Assembly (NCBI RefSeq): GCF_036227125.1
Contig: NZ_CP109435.1
Coordinates: forward strand, 5,456,001 to 5,520,000
Reading direction: 5' to 3'
Source: Streptomyces sp. NBC_01485
Lineage (GTDB): Bacteria > Actinomycetota > Actinomycetes > Streptomycetales > Streptomycetaceae
Length of the DNA: 64,000 bases
Shown: in pieces, positions 7,161 through 14,943 of the stretch
How the letters are laid out: the number at the start of each line of letters is the position of its first letter
Numbering within the stretch: position 1 is the first letter of the stretch
Made by a program: the position numbers and the translations under genes
The notes under the pieces: model-generated
Database searches by the model: none
What the model was told of the DNA's origin: nothing
Seen by the model: only the letters and a program-made list of their open reading frames with translations

Positions 7161-7931
7161 GTGAGCCACTCGAGCTACTCCGTAGGACAGGTCGCCGGTT
7201 TCGCCGGGGTCACCGTGCGCACGCTGCACCACTACGACGAGATCGGCCTGCTCGTCCCCGGCGGGCGCAGCCACGCGGGCCACCGGCGCTACGACGACGC
7301 AGACCTCGACCGGCTGCAGCGGATCCTGTTCTACCGCGAGCTCGGCTTCCCGCTCGAAGAGGTCGCGGCCCTGCTCGACGACCCGGCGGCCGACCCGCGC
7401 GCGCACCTGCGCCGTCAGCACGAACTACTGACCGCCCGGATCGAGAGGCTGCGGCAGATGGCCGCGGCCGTGGAACATGCCATGGAGGCACGCAAGATGG
7501 GCATCAACCTCACCCCCGAGGAGAAGTTCGAGGTCTTCGGCGACAAGGACCCGGAGCGGTACGCCGAGGAGGCCGAGCAGCGCTGGGGCGGCACCGAGGC
7601 CTACGCCGAGTCGCAGCGCCGAGTCGCCCGCTACACCAAGGAGGACTGGAAGCGCCTCCAGGCGGAGGTCGACGACTGGGGCGGGCGTTACGCCGGACTG
7701 GTGGCCGCCGACGAGCCGCCCACCGGCGAGGCGGCCATGGACCTGGCCGAGGAACACCGCCGGCACATCGGCAGGTGGTACTACGACTGCCCGTACGAGA
7801 TGCACCGCAGCCTCGGGGAGATGTACGTCTCCGACGAGCGCTTCAAGGCGTTCTACGACGCGATGCACCCGGGCCTCGCCGAGCACCTCAAGGAGGCGAT
7901 CACGGCGAACGCGTCCCGACGGACGGCCTAA
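7161..7931 (+). CDS. tipA: TipA-like MerR-family thiopeptide-responsive regulator
   Basis: A 256-residue protein, against 253 for TipAL. The N-terminal MerR winged helix (about 5-75, YSVGQVAGFAGVTVRTLHHYDEIGLL) is followed by a coiled-coil dimer helix (76-110) and the globin-like TipAS drug-recognition domain from Met113. GTG 7161 is chosen for its AAGGGAG site and alignment to TipAL; GTG 7128 lies inside the promoter. An internal start (ATG 7497 with GGAGG 8 bases before) is kept, so a free TipAS-like protein is expected. In TipA the thiopeptide bonds covalently to Cys214; the aligned residue here is Ser217 (MHRSLGEMY), while Cys210 is retained. Drug recognition may therefore be non-covalent or changed. 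It is probably autoregulated through the operator upstream. Confidence 0.9.
   Translation: MSHSSYSVGQVAGFAGVTVRTLHHYDEIGLLVPGGRSHAGHRRYDDADLDRLQRILFYRELGFPLEEVAALLDDPAADPRAHLRRQHELLTARIERLRQMAAAVEHAMEARKMGINLTPEEKFEVFGDKDPERYAEEAEQRWGGTEAYAESQRRVARYTKEDWKRLQAEVDDWGGRYAGLVAADEPPTGEAAMDLAEEHRRHIGRWYYDCPYEMHRSLGEMYVSDERFKAFYDAMHPGLAEHLKEAITANASRRTA
7484..7499 (+). promoter_or_regulatory. Internal ribosome binding site and start for a TipAS-like short product
   Basis: GGAGG (7484-7488) is followed after 8 bases by ATG (7497-7499), in frame with tipA. It gives a 144-residue protein starting MGINLTPEEKF, the same internal start that makes TipAS in S. lividans. Confidence 0.75.
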
Positions 7932-7952
7932 GGGCCGGCGGCCTCCATCGGT

Positions 7953-8318
7953 CTACTCCTCGACCAGGACCACCGCCGTCCCGTAGGCGCACACCTCGGT
8001 GCCCACCTCCGCCGCCTCGGTCACGTCGAAGCGGAACATCAGCACGGCGTTGGCTCCACGCGCGCGTGCCTGCTCGACGAGCCGTTCCATGGCCTGGTTG
8101 CGGGTCTCCACGAGGGTCTTGGTCAACCCCTTGAGCTCACCGCCGATCATCGACTTCAGGCCCGCGCCGATCTGGCTGCCCAGGTGCCGTGAGCGCACCG
8201 TCAGCCCGAAGACCTCGCCGATGACCTGCTGCACCCGGAACCCGGGCACGTCGTTCGTGGTGACGACCAGTACGTCCGGCTCGGGGCCCTGCCCGCCGCC
8301 GTAATCCTCGATACCCAT
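7953..8318 (-). CDS. YbjQ / UPF0145 family protein
   Basis: A 121-residue protein with the YbjQ family pattern: VVTTNDVPGFRVQQVIGEVFGLTVRS near the N-terminus, then a helix of paired Arg/Ala (RNQAMERLVEQARARGANAVLMF) and the closing CAYGTAVVLV. Family members are small alpha/beta pentamers once described as heavy-metal-binding, with no settled function. The ATG at 8318 is chosen because everything upstream in the frame is untypical, and GTGAG is the only weak site nearby. It converges on tipA with a 21-base gap. Confidence 0.8.
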   Translation of the reverse strand: MGIEDYGGGQGPEPDVLVVTTNDVPGFRVQQVIGEVFGLTVRSRHLGSQIGAGLKSMIGGELKGLTKTLVETRNQAMERLVEQARARGANAVLMFRFDVTEAAEVGTEVCAYGTAVVLVEE

Positions 8319-8455
8319 GCTCACAGGTTTGACCAAGCGGGGGCACAGTGCATCCTGGGGGCAGCCCTGGGAACCTGGTCCTGTGGCGCCACGTTGATAG
8401 CTTTGGGCGGTCCCGCCGCCGCAGCGCCCCCACACCCCTCAGGAGCCCGGAACCC

Positions 8456-9433
8456 GTGACTACCCTCGCCCTCGGCCCCGAGTGGATTACTCCGGACTAT
8501 CTGATCTCGACGTTCGGCCTGGTGGGCATCCTGGTCATCGTCTTCGCCGAGTCGGGCCTGTTCGCCTTCCTGCCCGGTGACTCCCTCCTGTTCACGGCCG
8601 GTCTGCTGGTCGCCGACGGCAAGTGGATCAGCCAGCCGCTGTGGCTGGTGTGCACCCTGATCGTGATCGCGGCCGTCCTCGGCGACCAGGTCGGGTACCT
8701 GATCGGCAAGTTCTTCGGCCCGAAGCTCTTCAACCGCCCCAACTCCAAGCTCTTCAAACAGGAGAACCTGGAGAAAGCCCACGAGTTCATGGAGAAGTTC
8801 GGCCCCAAGGCCATCGTCCTGGCCCGCTTCGTCCCCATCGTGCGCACGTTCGCGCCGATCGTCGCGGGCGCCGGCCGTATGAAGTACCGCACGTTCATCA
8901 CGTACAACGTGGTCGGCGGCATCCTCTGGGGCACGGGCGTGACGGTCGCGGGCTACTTCCTCGGCCAGATCGACTTCATCAAGACCAACGTCGAGGCGAT
9001 CCTCGTCCTGATCGTCGTCCTCTCCGTCGTCCCGGTGATCATCGAGATCCTCAAGGCCCGCAAGGAAGCCCGTAACGCGCCTCCGCAGCCGCAGCAGCCC
9101 CAGCACCCCCACCAGCAGCAGCCCCCGGCCATGGACGACGCGACGACCCAGCTCCGCCGCATCGAAGAGCCCACCCCGTACGGCCACCACGACCAGCACC
9201 AGGGCCACCAGCACCAGGGCCACCAGAACCAGGGCCACCAGAACCAGGGCTACGACAACCAGGGTTACGACCAGCAGGGCCACCAGAACGACTACTACGG
9301 CCAGCAGCAGTACCCGCAACAGCAGCCGTACCCCCACCCCCAGGACTGGCAGCAGCAGCCCCAGCCCCAGCAGCAGCCGTACGGCGCCCAGCAGAACAGC
9401 CAGTACCCGTACAACCAGAACCAGGGTTACTAG
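8456..9433 (+). CDS. DedA-family membrane protein with Gln/His/Gly/Tyr-rich tail
   Basis: A 325-residue protein. Residues 1-205 are a DedA/SNARE-associated (PF09335) membrane protein with about five hydrophobic segments and the signature FLPGDSLLF, then ARFVPIVRTFAPIVAGAGRM. DedA proteins are thought to move or scramble phospholipid carriers. From about residue 205 the protein becomes a 120-residue hydrophilic tail built of Q, H, N, G, Y and P, including six near-identical 5-residue repeats (HQGHQ/NQGYD). GTG 8456 is chosen for its AGGAG site at 8441. The tail is far longer than in ordinary DedA proteins and has prion-like composition. It should lie in the cytoplasm if the topology is standard. 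Confidence 0.85.
   Translation: MTTLALGPEWITPDYLISTFGLVGILVIVFAESGLFAFLPGDSLLFTAGLLVADGKWISQPLWLVCTLIVIAAVLGDQVGYLIGKFFGPKLFNRPNSKLFKQENLEKAHEFMEKFGPKAIVLARFVPIVRTFAPIVAGAGRMKYRTFITYNVVGGILWGTGVTVAGYFLGQIDFIKTNVEAILVLIVVLSVVPVIIEILKARKEARNAPPQPQQPQHPHQQQPPAMDDATTQLRRIEEPTPYGHHDQHQGHQHQGHQNQGHQNQGYDNQGYDQQGHQNDYYGQQQYPQQQPYPHPQDWQQQPQPQQQPYGAQQNSQYPYNQNQGY
9197..9286 (+). repeat. Six 15-bp tandem repeats in the DedA tail
   Basis: Six consecutive 15-base units of the form (c/a)accagggccaccag encode the pentapeptides HQGHQ, HQGHQ, NQGHQ, NQGYD, NQGYD and QQGHQ. In-frame tandem repeats of this type can change copy number by slippage. Confidence 0.85.
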
Positions 9434-9435
9434 AG

Positions 9436-9453
9436 GCACCCCCAAGGGGGCGC
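9436..9453. terminator. Short GC hairpin between convergent dedA and exporter genes
   Basis: Adjacent runs CCCCC-AA-GGGGG, flanked by GCA and CGC, lie in the 30-base gap between two convergent genes. This is a frequent streptomycete intergenic terminator form. It could serve both strands. Confidence 0.4.
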
Positions 9454-9463
9454 GGGGCTGCGT

Positions 9464-11125
9464 TCAGAATCCCCGCGTCCGCTTGGCGGCCCGCCGCTTC
9501 TCGGCGGAGCCGATCCGCAGGAACAGCCGCGACACCTCGGACCCCAGGTTCACGCCGATGGCGATGGCCATGGCCAGCGCCGCGGCCTTGATGAGCGACA
9601 CCAGCCCCGCGTCCACCTCGTTCTGCGCGATCGCCAGCAGCCCGAAATAGGTCGGCGAACCTGGCAACAGGGGCCCGATCGCGGCGGTCGTGTACGGCAG
9701 GGCGGACGCGAACCGGTACCGCGAGAGCAACTGCCCGAACAGTCCCACCACCCCCGCCGCGACGGCCGTGGAGGCCACCGGCGAGATCCCCCCGGTGTAG
9801 TGCATCGCCCCGTACACCGACCAGGCGACACCGCCGTTCAACGTCACGGCCAGCACGGTGGAACGTTCCTGCTGGAGCAGCACCGCGAACGTCAGCGACA
9901 CCAGCATCGACGCCCCGATCTGCCACAGCGGCCGCTGCGTGACGCCCAGGGCGGCGTCGGGGTTGAGATGCGCCCCGAGCTGCACACCGACGTAGAGCAT
10001 CACCAGGACCCCGGCGACGATGCCCACGAAGAAGTACATGACCTCCAACAGGCGCGCGGCCGCGGTGATGTAGAAGCCGGTCAGACCGTCCTGGACGCCC
10101 GCCACCAGCGCCCGTCCGGGCAGCAGCGCGAACAGCCCACCGGTGATGACCGCGGACGCCTTCACGTCGACGTCCGCCAGCGTCAGCGCGATGCCGATCC
10201 CGGCCGGCGGCATCGCGGCGACCAGGAACTGGTAGAACTCCGGCAGCCCGCGTCCCGCGCAGAGCCACGCCAGCCGGTCGCCGAGCATCGCGCCGAGCGC
10301 CGCCGCCACGAACACGACCAGGTCACCGCCGACCAGCACCGAGGCCGCGCCCGCGAGCAGCCCGCTCGCCGAGGTCAGCACCCAGGTCGGGTACGGGTGC
10401 CGGTTGCGGCGCATCTCCGCGAGCCGCCGGTAGGCCTCCTCCAGCGAGAGGTGGGTCTCCGGGTCGCTCAGGTCGTCCACGAGCCGGAAAACGGCCGCCA
10501 GGCGCGTGTAGTCGGTGCCCCGGCGGCGTACCGTCCGGGACGCCGTCACCGGGTCCTCCACCAGGGACGGCTGGTGCGAGATCGACAGCAGCGTGAAGGT
10601 GACGTTCGGCTCGCAGCGGTCGAGCCCGTAGGAGCGGCAGACCGCGAACATCGCGGCCTCCACGTCCTCGGCGCCCTCTCCGCCCGCGAGCAGCAACTCG
10701 CCGATGCGCAGGGTCAGGTCGAGCACGCGCGGGACGGCCGGACCGCCCTCCTCCGCCTTCGGGCGCGGCTCCGGCGCGGGCCGCTCGGCCACCGGCATCC
10801 GCAGCATCGTGCGCATCCGGTCCTGCCAGGGCAGATCCTTGGTCAGACTCACCATCGGCACGCCGCCGGCCGGCGTGAAGGCGGCCGGGGCCTGACGGGC
10901 GCTGTAGGTGCTCGGCAGGCTGAACGCCGACCCCTCGCCCTCCCCGGCGGCCTGCTGCCCCACGTCCAGGCCGTCCGGGACGGCGAACTCCGACGTGGTC
11001 TCCGGCTCACCGCCGGCCTTCGGTACGGCCAGCCCCGCCGGGAGCGCGAACTCCGACGTGATCTCGGGGTCGAAGGCATTCCTCGCCTCGTCCGACTGCG
11101 GCTTGCGGTCCTCCGCCTCCGACAC
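9464..11125 (-). CDS. Threonine/serine exporter family protein (ThrE type)
   Basis: A 553-residue protein of the ThrE/DUF1212 family, which exports Thr and Ser in Corynebacterium. The N-terminal 120 residues are acidic, hydrophilic and unique, and carry two copies of a short motif (TSEFALPAGL and TSEFAVPDGL). Next comes the soluble ThrE domain (about 130-240: RIGELLLAGGEGAEDVE, RCEPNVTFT, with catalytic-like features of the family), then about ten membrane helices in two sets (ThrE and ThrE_2). The GTG at 11125 has GGGAG upstream. It is transcribed alone, downstream of ppa but separated from it by a strong terminator palindrome. Confidence 0.8.
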   Translation of the reverse strand: MSEAEDRKPQSDEARNAFDPEITSEFALPAGLAVPKAGGEPETTSEFAVPDGLDVGQQAAGEGEGSAFSLPSTYSARQAPAAFTPAGGVPMVSLTKDLPWQDRMRTMLRMPVAERPAPEPRPKAEEGGPAVPRVLDLTLRIGELLLAGGEGAEDVEAAMFAVCRSYGLDRCEPNVTFTLLSISHQPSLVEDPVTASRTVRRRGTDYTRLAAVFRLVDDLSDPETHLSLEEAYRRLAEMRRNRHPYPTWVLTSASGLLAGAASVLVGGDLVVFVAAALGAMLGDRLAWLCAGRGLPEFYQFLVAAMPPAGIGIALTLADVDVKASAVITGGLFALLPGRALVAGVQDGLTGFYITAAARLLEVMYFFVGIVAGVLVMLYVGVQLGAHLNPDAALGVTQRPLWQIGASMLVSLTFAVLLQQERSTVLAVTLNGGVAWSVYGAMHYTGGISPVASTAVAAGVVGLFGQLLSRYRFASALPYTTAAIGPLLPGSPTYFGLLAIAQNEVDAGLVSLIKAAALAMAIAIGVNLGSEVSRLFLRIGSAEKRRAAKRTRGF

Positions 11126-11186
11126 TCAGCAACGCTCCCTGAACGACACGCCTTCCGTAGGCCCTCAGTATGCGCACAGACACGCG

Positions 11187-11218
11187 AAAGGGCCGCACGC
11201 GTACGCGTGCGGCCCTTT
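11187..11218 (-). terminator. Perfect 32-bp palindromic terminator after ppa
   Basis: A perfect palindrome of 16-bp arms runs from AAAGGGCCGC to its complement GCGGCCCTTT with no loop bases. It lies 23 bases beyond the ppa stop and upstream of the exporter gene. The A/T ends give a U-run on either strand, so it fits a rho-independent terminator for ppa. Confidence 0.85.
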
Positions 11219-11241
11219 AGCACCTCTACACGGCCGGAGCC

Positions 11242-11733
11242 TCAGTGGCCGCCCTCGTCCTTGAACCGCTTGTAGGACCGCTCGATCTCGGCCTCGGCGT
11301 CGGTACGGCCCACCCAGTCGGCGCCCTCGACGGACTTGCCGGGCTCCAGGTCCTTGTAGACCTCGAAGAAGTGCTGGATCTCCAGGCGGTCGAACTCCGA
11401 CACGTGGTGGATGTCCCGCAGGTGCTCCACGCGCGGGTCGGTCGCCGGGACGCACAGCAGCTTGTCGTCGCCGCCGGCCTCGTCCGTCATCCGGAACATG
11501 CCGATCGCGCGGCACTTGATGAGACAGCCCGGGAACGTCGGCTCGTCCAGGATGACGAGTGCGTCCAGCGGGTCGCCGTCCTCGCCGAGAGTGTTCTCGA
11601 CGAATCCGTAGTCGGTCGGGTAGGCGGTCGAGGTGAAGAGTCGACGGTCCAGGCGGATCCGACCGGTCTCGTGGTCCACCTCGTACTTGTTCCGCGAACC
11701 CTTCGGGATCTCGATCGTGACGTCGAACTCCAC
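11242..11733 (-). CDS. ppa: Inorganic pyrophosphatase
   Basis: A 163-residue family I soluble pyrophosphatase that hydrolyses PPi to phosphate and drives biosynthetic reactions. Characteristic segments: EIPKGSRNKYEVDH (N-terminal active-site Lys/Arg/Glu), AYPTDYGFVENT, and the signature DGDPLDALV with the metal-binding aspartates. The start is GTG 11733, which makes the GGAGGAG upstream the ribosome binding site; longer ATG starts would place that site inside the gene. It is divergent from dacB. Confidence 0.95.
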   Translation of the reverse strand: MEFDVTIEIPKGSRNKYEVDHETGRIRLDRRLFTSTAYPTDYGFVENTLGEDGDPLDALVILDEPTFPGCLIKCRAIGMFRMTDEAGGDDKLLCVPATDPRVEHLRDIHHVSEFDRLEIQHFFEVYKDLEPGKSVEGADWVGRTDAEAEIERSYKRFKDEGGH

Positions 11734-11818
11734 CGGTGGCTCCTCCATGATCAACACATAGTTCTGGTGGTTAAGTGTCCCTCACGCAGCTGGGTGATCG
11801 CGAAAGGGGCTGGTGTTC

Positions 11819-13486
11819 GTGCCAGAGCTGAGGCCTTGGCGGGCCGCGAGACCGCACGTGGTGCGGGCCGCGAACGCCGTAAGACCGCGTCTGGCACAGG
11901 CCGCAGGGATCGTACGGCCTCGTCTCGCGCGCGTGAGCGCCGCCGCCAAGCCGCAGGTCGCACGGCTCACACAGGCGGCCAAGCCGCATCTCGCACGCGT
12001 CACGAAGCCGATGGCCGGGCAGAGCGCCAGGTCCTGGCAGTACACCGCGGGTGCGGCGACCGCCGGGCTGGCACTGGCCGCCGGTGTGGTGACCGCCGTC
12101 GGCCCCTGGGACTCCACCGGTCAGCGTACGGCGGAGCGGGACCGGGCCGCCGCCCTGGAACGGACGGGTGGCGCAGATCACGGCCGCGCGGACGATTCGT
12201 CCGATACGTCTACGTCCGACACGGCCGCCGGAGCGCCGCGGCCCGCCCCGAGTGCCCCGTCCGTCCTCGCGGGCCTCGGGGGCGCCGTCAACGCCGTGAA
12301 GTCCGCCCCGGCCGTCCTCCCGACCGGCACGGGCCTCACGGGCGTCCTGAAGCCCCTCCTGGGCGATCCTGCCCTCGGCGCGCGGCGCACCGCCGCGGTC
12401 GTCGACGTGGCCACCGGCAAACGGCTGTACGGCACCGGGGCCGACGAGGCGCTGACCCCGGCGTCCACCACGAAGATCGCCACCGCGGTCGCCGCGCTCT
12501 CCGCGATGGGCGCCGAACACCGCCTCACCACGCGCGCGGCGCTCGAGCCCGACACCAAGGAGCTCGTCCTCGTCGGCGGCGGCGACCCCACCCTCACGGC
12601 CCGCGCGGACGCCGACGGCTGGGCGAGCCTGCGCACCCTCGCCGGCTCCACCGCCGCCGCCCTGAAGAAGCGCGGCCTCACCCAGGTGACGCTCTCCTAC
12701 GACACGACTCTGTTCGCCGGGGCCGAAGTTCACCCCATCGGGGTCAACCCCAACCTCGCCCCCGTCACGGCCCTGTCCGCCGACGAGGGCCGCACCGACG
12801 GCTCCAGCAGCGGCCCGACGACCCGGGTGAGCGACCCGGCGGCCGACGCGACCCGCAGGTTCGGGCAGTTCCTGAAGGCCGCCGGCATCAAGACCACGGC
12901 CCCCGGCCCCTCCAAGGCCACCACGCGCGCGCAGCGCCTCGCCACGGTCTCCTCGCCCCCGTTGTCCGCCCTGGTCGAACGGATGCTCACCAACAGCGAC
13001 AACGACATCGCCGAGGCCCTCGCCCGCCAGACCGCCGTCGCGACAGGCGCCCGCGCCGACTTCGACGGCGCCGGCAAGGCCGTCCAGGCCCAGTTGAAGA
13101 AGCTCGGACTGCCCACGGCCGGCGTCCGGTTCAGGGACGGCAGCGGCCTCAACCGCGAGGACCGGCTCACGGCGAACCTGCTGACCGCCCTCCTGGTCAA
13201 GGCCGGCGACCCCGCCCGCCCCGACCTGCGCCCCGTCCTCACCGGCCTCCCGGTCGCCGGCTTCACCGGCACCCTCACCAGCCGCTACGCCGACGGCGCG
13301 GCCGGCGTCGTCCGCGCCAAGACCGGCACGCTCACCGGAGTGAACGCCCTCGCCGGCACGGTCGTCGACCAGGACGGCCGCCTCCTCGCGTTCGCCCTCC
13401 TGGCCGCCGACACGACCGACCCGGCGGCCGCCCAGGCGGCGCTGGACCGGGCGGCCACGGCGCTCGCGGGCTGCGGCTGTCGCTGA
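11819..13486 (+). CDS. dacB: D-alanyl-D-alanine carboxypeptidase/endopeptidase (PBP4, DacB type)
   Basis: A 555-residue class C penicillin-binding protein that trims or cleaves peptidoglycan cross-bridges outside the membrane. The active-site triad is complete: STTK at Ser216-Lys219, SDN at 393-395 and KTG at 501-503. The N-terminus is unusual. A basic cytoplasmic stretch of about 65 residues has repeated P-x-L/V-A-R units (RPRLAQAAG, RPRLARVSAA, KPQVARLTQA, KPHLARVTKP), followed by one membrane helix (about 74-94) and a low-complexity linker, so it is a type II anchored protein. GTG 11819 is set by AAAGGGG 9 bases upstream. Confidence 0.9.
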   Translation: MPELRPWRAARPHVVRAANAVRPRLAQAAGIVRPRLARVSAAAKPQVARLTQAAKPHLARVTKPMAGQSARSWQYTAGAATAGLALAAGVVTAVGPWDSTGQRTAERDRAAALERTGGADHGRADDSSDTSTSDTAAGAPRPAPSAPSVLAGLGGAVNAVKSAPAVLPTGTGLTGVLKPLLGDPALGARRTAAVVDVATGKRLYGTGADEALTPASTTKIATAVAALSAMGAEHRLTTRAALEPDTKELVLVGGGDPTLTARADADGWASLRTLAGSTAAALKKRGLTQVTLSYDTTLFAGAEVHPIGVNPNLAPVTALSADEGRTDGSSSGPTTRVSDPAADATRRFGQFLKAAGIKTTAPGPSKATTRAQRLATVSSPPLSALVERMLTNSDNDIAEALARQTAVATGARADFDGAGKAVQAQLKKLGLPTAGVRFRDGSGLNREDRLTANLLTALLVKAGDPARPDLRPVLTGLPVAGFTGTLTSRYADGAAGVVRAKTGTLTGVNALAGTVVDQDGRLLAFALLAADTTDPAAAQAALDRAATALAGCGCR

Positions 13487-13616
13487 CGGCCGCCGCCCAC
13501 CACCCCGAGCCAATCCCCGAGGCACCCCCGAGCCGCTGCCGGCCCCGACCCTGACATCTCCCTGACCGGCCTCCGGCGGCCTGCCCCCGACGGCGGTGCT
13601 CACGTACGGTTGACGC

Positions 13617-14750
13617 ATGACGAGCATCGGTGGTGCCGCTTCTTCGGGGATGGTCGACTGGAATCTCGCGGTGGCGACCGCGACCCGGCTCGTACGGCCG
13701 GGCCCCGAGGTGAGCCGTGAAGAGGCCCGTGCCGTCGTCGCCGAACTGCGCCGACACGCCAAGGCCTCGGAGGAACACGTCCGGGGCTTCACCCGTATGG
13801 GCACCGGGGACGTCCACGACACCCCGGTCCTCGTCGTCGACCGCCCGGGCTGGGTGCGGGCCAACGTCGCGGGCTTCCGGGAGATCCTCAAACCCCTCCT
13901 CGACAAGATGCAGGAGCGGCGCGGCAACACCCCCGGCGGCGCGGTCCTCGGCGCCGTCGGCGGCAAGGTCACCGGCGTCGAACTCGGCATGCTGCTGTCG
14001 TTCCTGTCCTCCCGCGTCCTCGGCCAGTACGAGACGTTCGCCCCCGCGACCCGCGAACTTCCCGCAGGGGCCAACGGCGGCGGCCGACTGCTGCTCGTCG
14101 CGCCGAACATCGTCCACGTGGAACGCGAACTCGACGTGCACCCCCACGACTTCCGCCTGTGGGTGTGCCTCCACGAGGAGACGCACCGCACCCAGTTCTC
14201 CGCCGTGCCCTGGCTGCGCGACCACCTGGAGGGCGAGATCCAGTCGTTCCTGGGCGAGACCGACGTCGACCCCATGACCTTCCTGGAGCGCGTCCGGGAA
14301 GCCGCCCAGTCCCTCGCCGGCGGCCGCCCCGAGGGCGAGGAGGACGACGGCGGGCGCTCCCTGGTGGAACTCGTGCAGACGCCCACGCAGCGCGAGATCC
14401 TCGCCCGCCTCACCGCGGTGATGTCCCTCCTGGAGGGCCACGCCGACTTCGTCATGGACGGAGTCGGTCCGGAAGTCGTGTCGTCCGTCGCCGAGATCCG
14501 CGAGAAGTTCCAGCAGCGCCGCGCCAAGGGCGCCTCCCGACTGGACATCGCGCTGCGCAAACTGCTCGGCCTGGACGCCAAACTCAAGCAGTACCGCGAC
14601 GGCGAACGCTTTGTACGCTCCGTCGTCGGCGAGGTCGGCATGGACGGCTTCAACCGCGTATGGACCTCCCCGAACACACTTCCGACCAAGGCCGAGATCG
14701 CCAAACCGGCGGACTGGGTCGCGCGGGTGCACCGCAAGGCCGAGTCGTGA
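13617..14750 (+). CDS. DUF2342-family zinc metalloprotease-like protein
   Basis: A 377-residue protein of the actinobacterial DUF2342 family, often annotated as a zinc-dependent metalloprotease or F420-biosynthesis-associated protein. The HExxH zinc motif is His186-Glu187...His190 (CLHEETHRTQF), with a later GHADFVMDG that could give the third ligand. Most of the chain is helical, and no signal peptide is seen. TACGGT (13605-13610) sits exactly six bases before the ATG and there is no ribosome binding site, so a leaderless mRNA is likely. The position between dacB and tilS is the same as remembered for the mycobacterial homologue. The substrate is unknown. Confidence 0.85.
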   Translation: MTSIGGAASSGMVDWNLAVATATRLVRPGPEVSREEARAVVAELRRHAKASEEHVRGFTRMGTGDVHDTPVLVVDRPGWVRANVAGFREILKPLLDKMQERRGNTPGGAVLGAVGGKVTGVELGMLLSFLSSRVLGQYETFAPATRELPAGANGGGRLLLVAPNIVHVERELDVHPHDFRLWVCLHEETHRTQFSAVPWLRDHLEGEIQSFLGETDVDPMTFLERVREAAQSLAGGRPEGEEDDGGRSLVELVQTPTQREILARLTAVMSLLEGHADFVMDGVGPEVVSSVAEIREKFQQRRAKGASRLDIALRKLLGLDAKLKQYRDGERFVRSVVGEVGMDGFNRVWTSPNTLPTKAEIAKPADWVARVHRKAES

Positions 14751-14943
14751 ACCCCCTGCAAAGGTGGTGAACCTGAACCGGCCGTCGGCAGTCGAACGCC
14801 CCTTCAATCACCCGTCCGAGGGACCGTGAGCCCCGGGTTGGCGTGCAATGCTCGGGGAACAGCCTGGTTCTGTCACCATCTACACACTCTGAGTGACCGA
14901 ACCTCGGCCTCACCCTCGAAAACTTCATGAAGGGAACCGGACA

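Noticed and set aside
9197..9286. Short regular repeats that could be mistaken for a CRISPR array
   Set aside because: The 15-base units are contiguous without spacers and keep the reading frame of the DedA protein; they are coding repeats.
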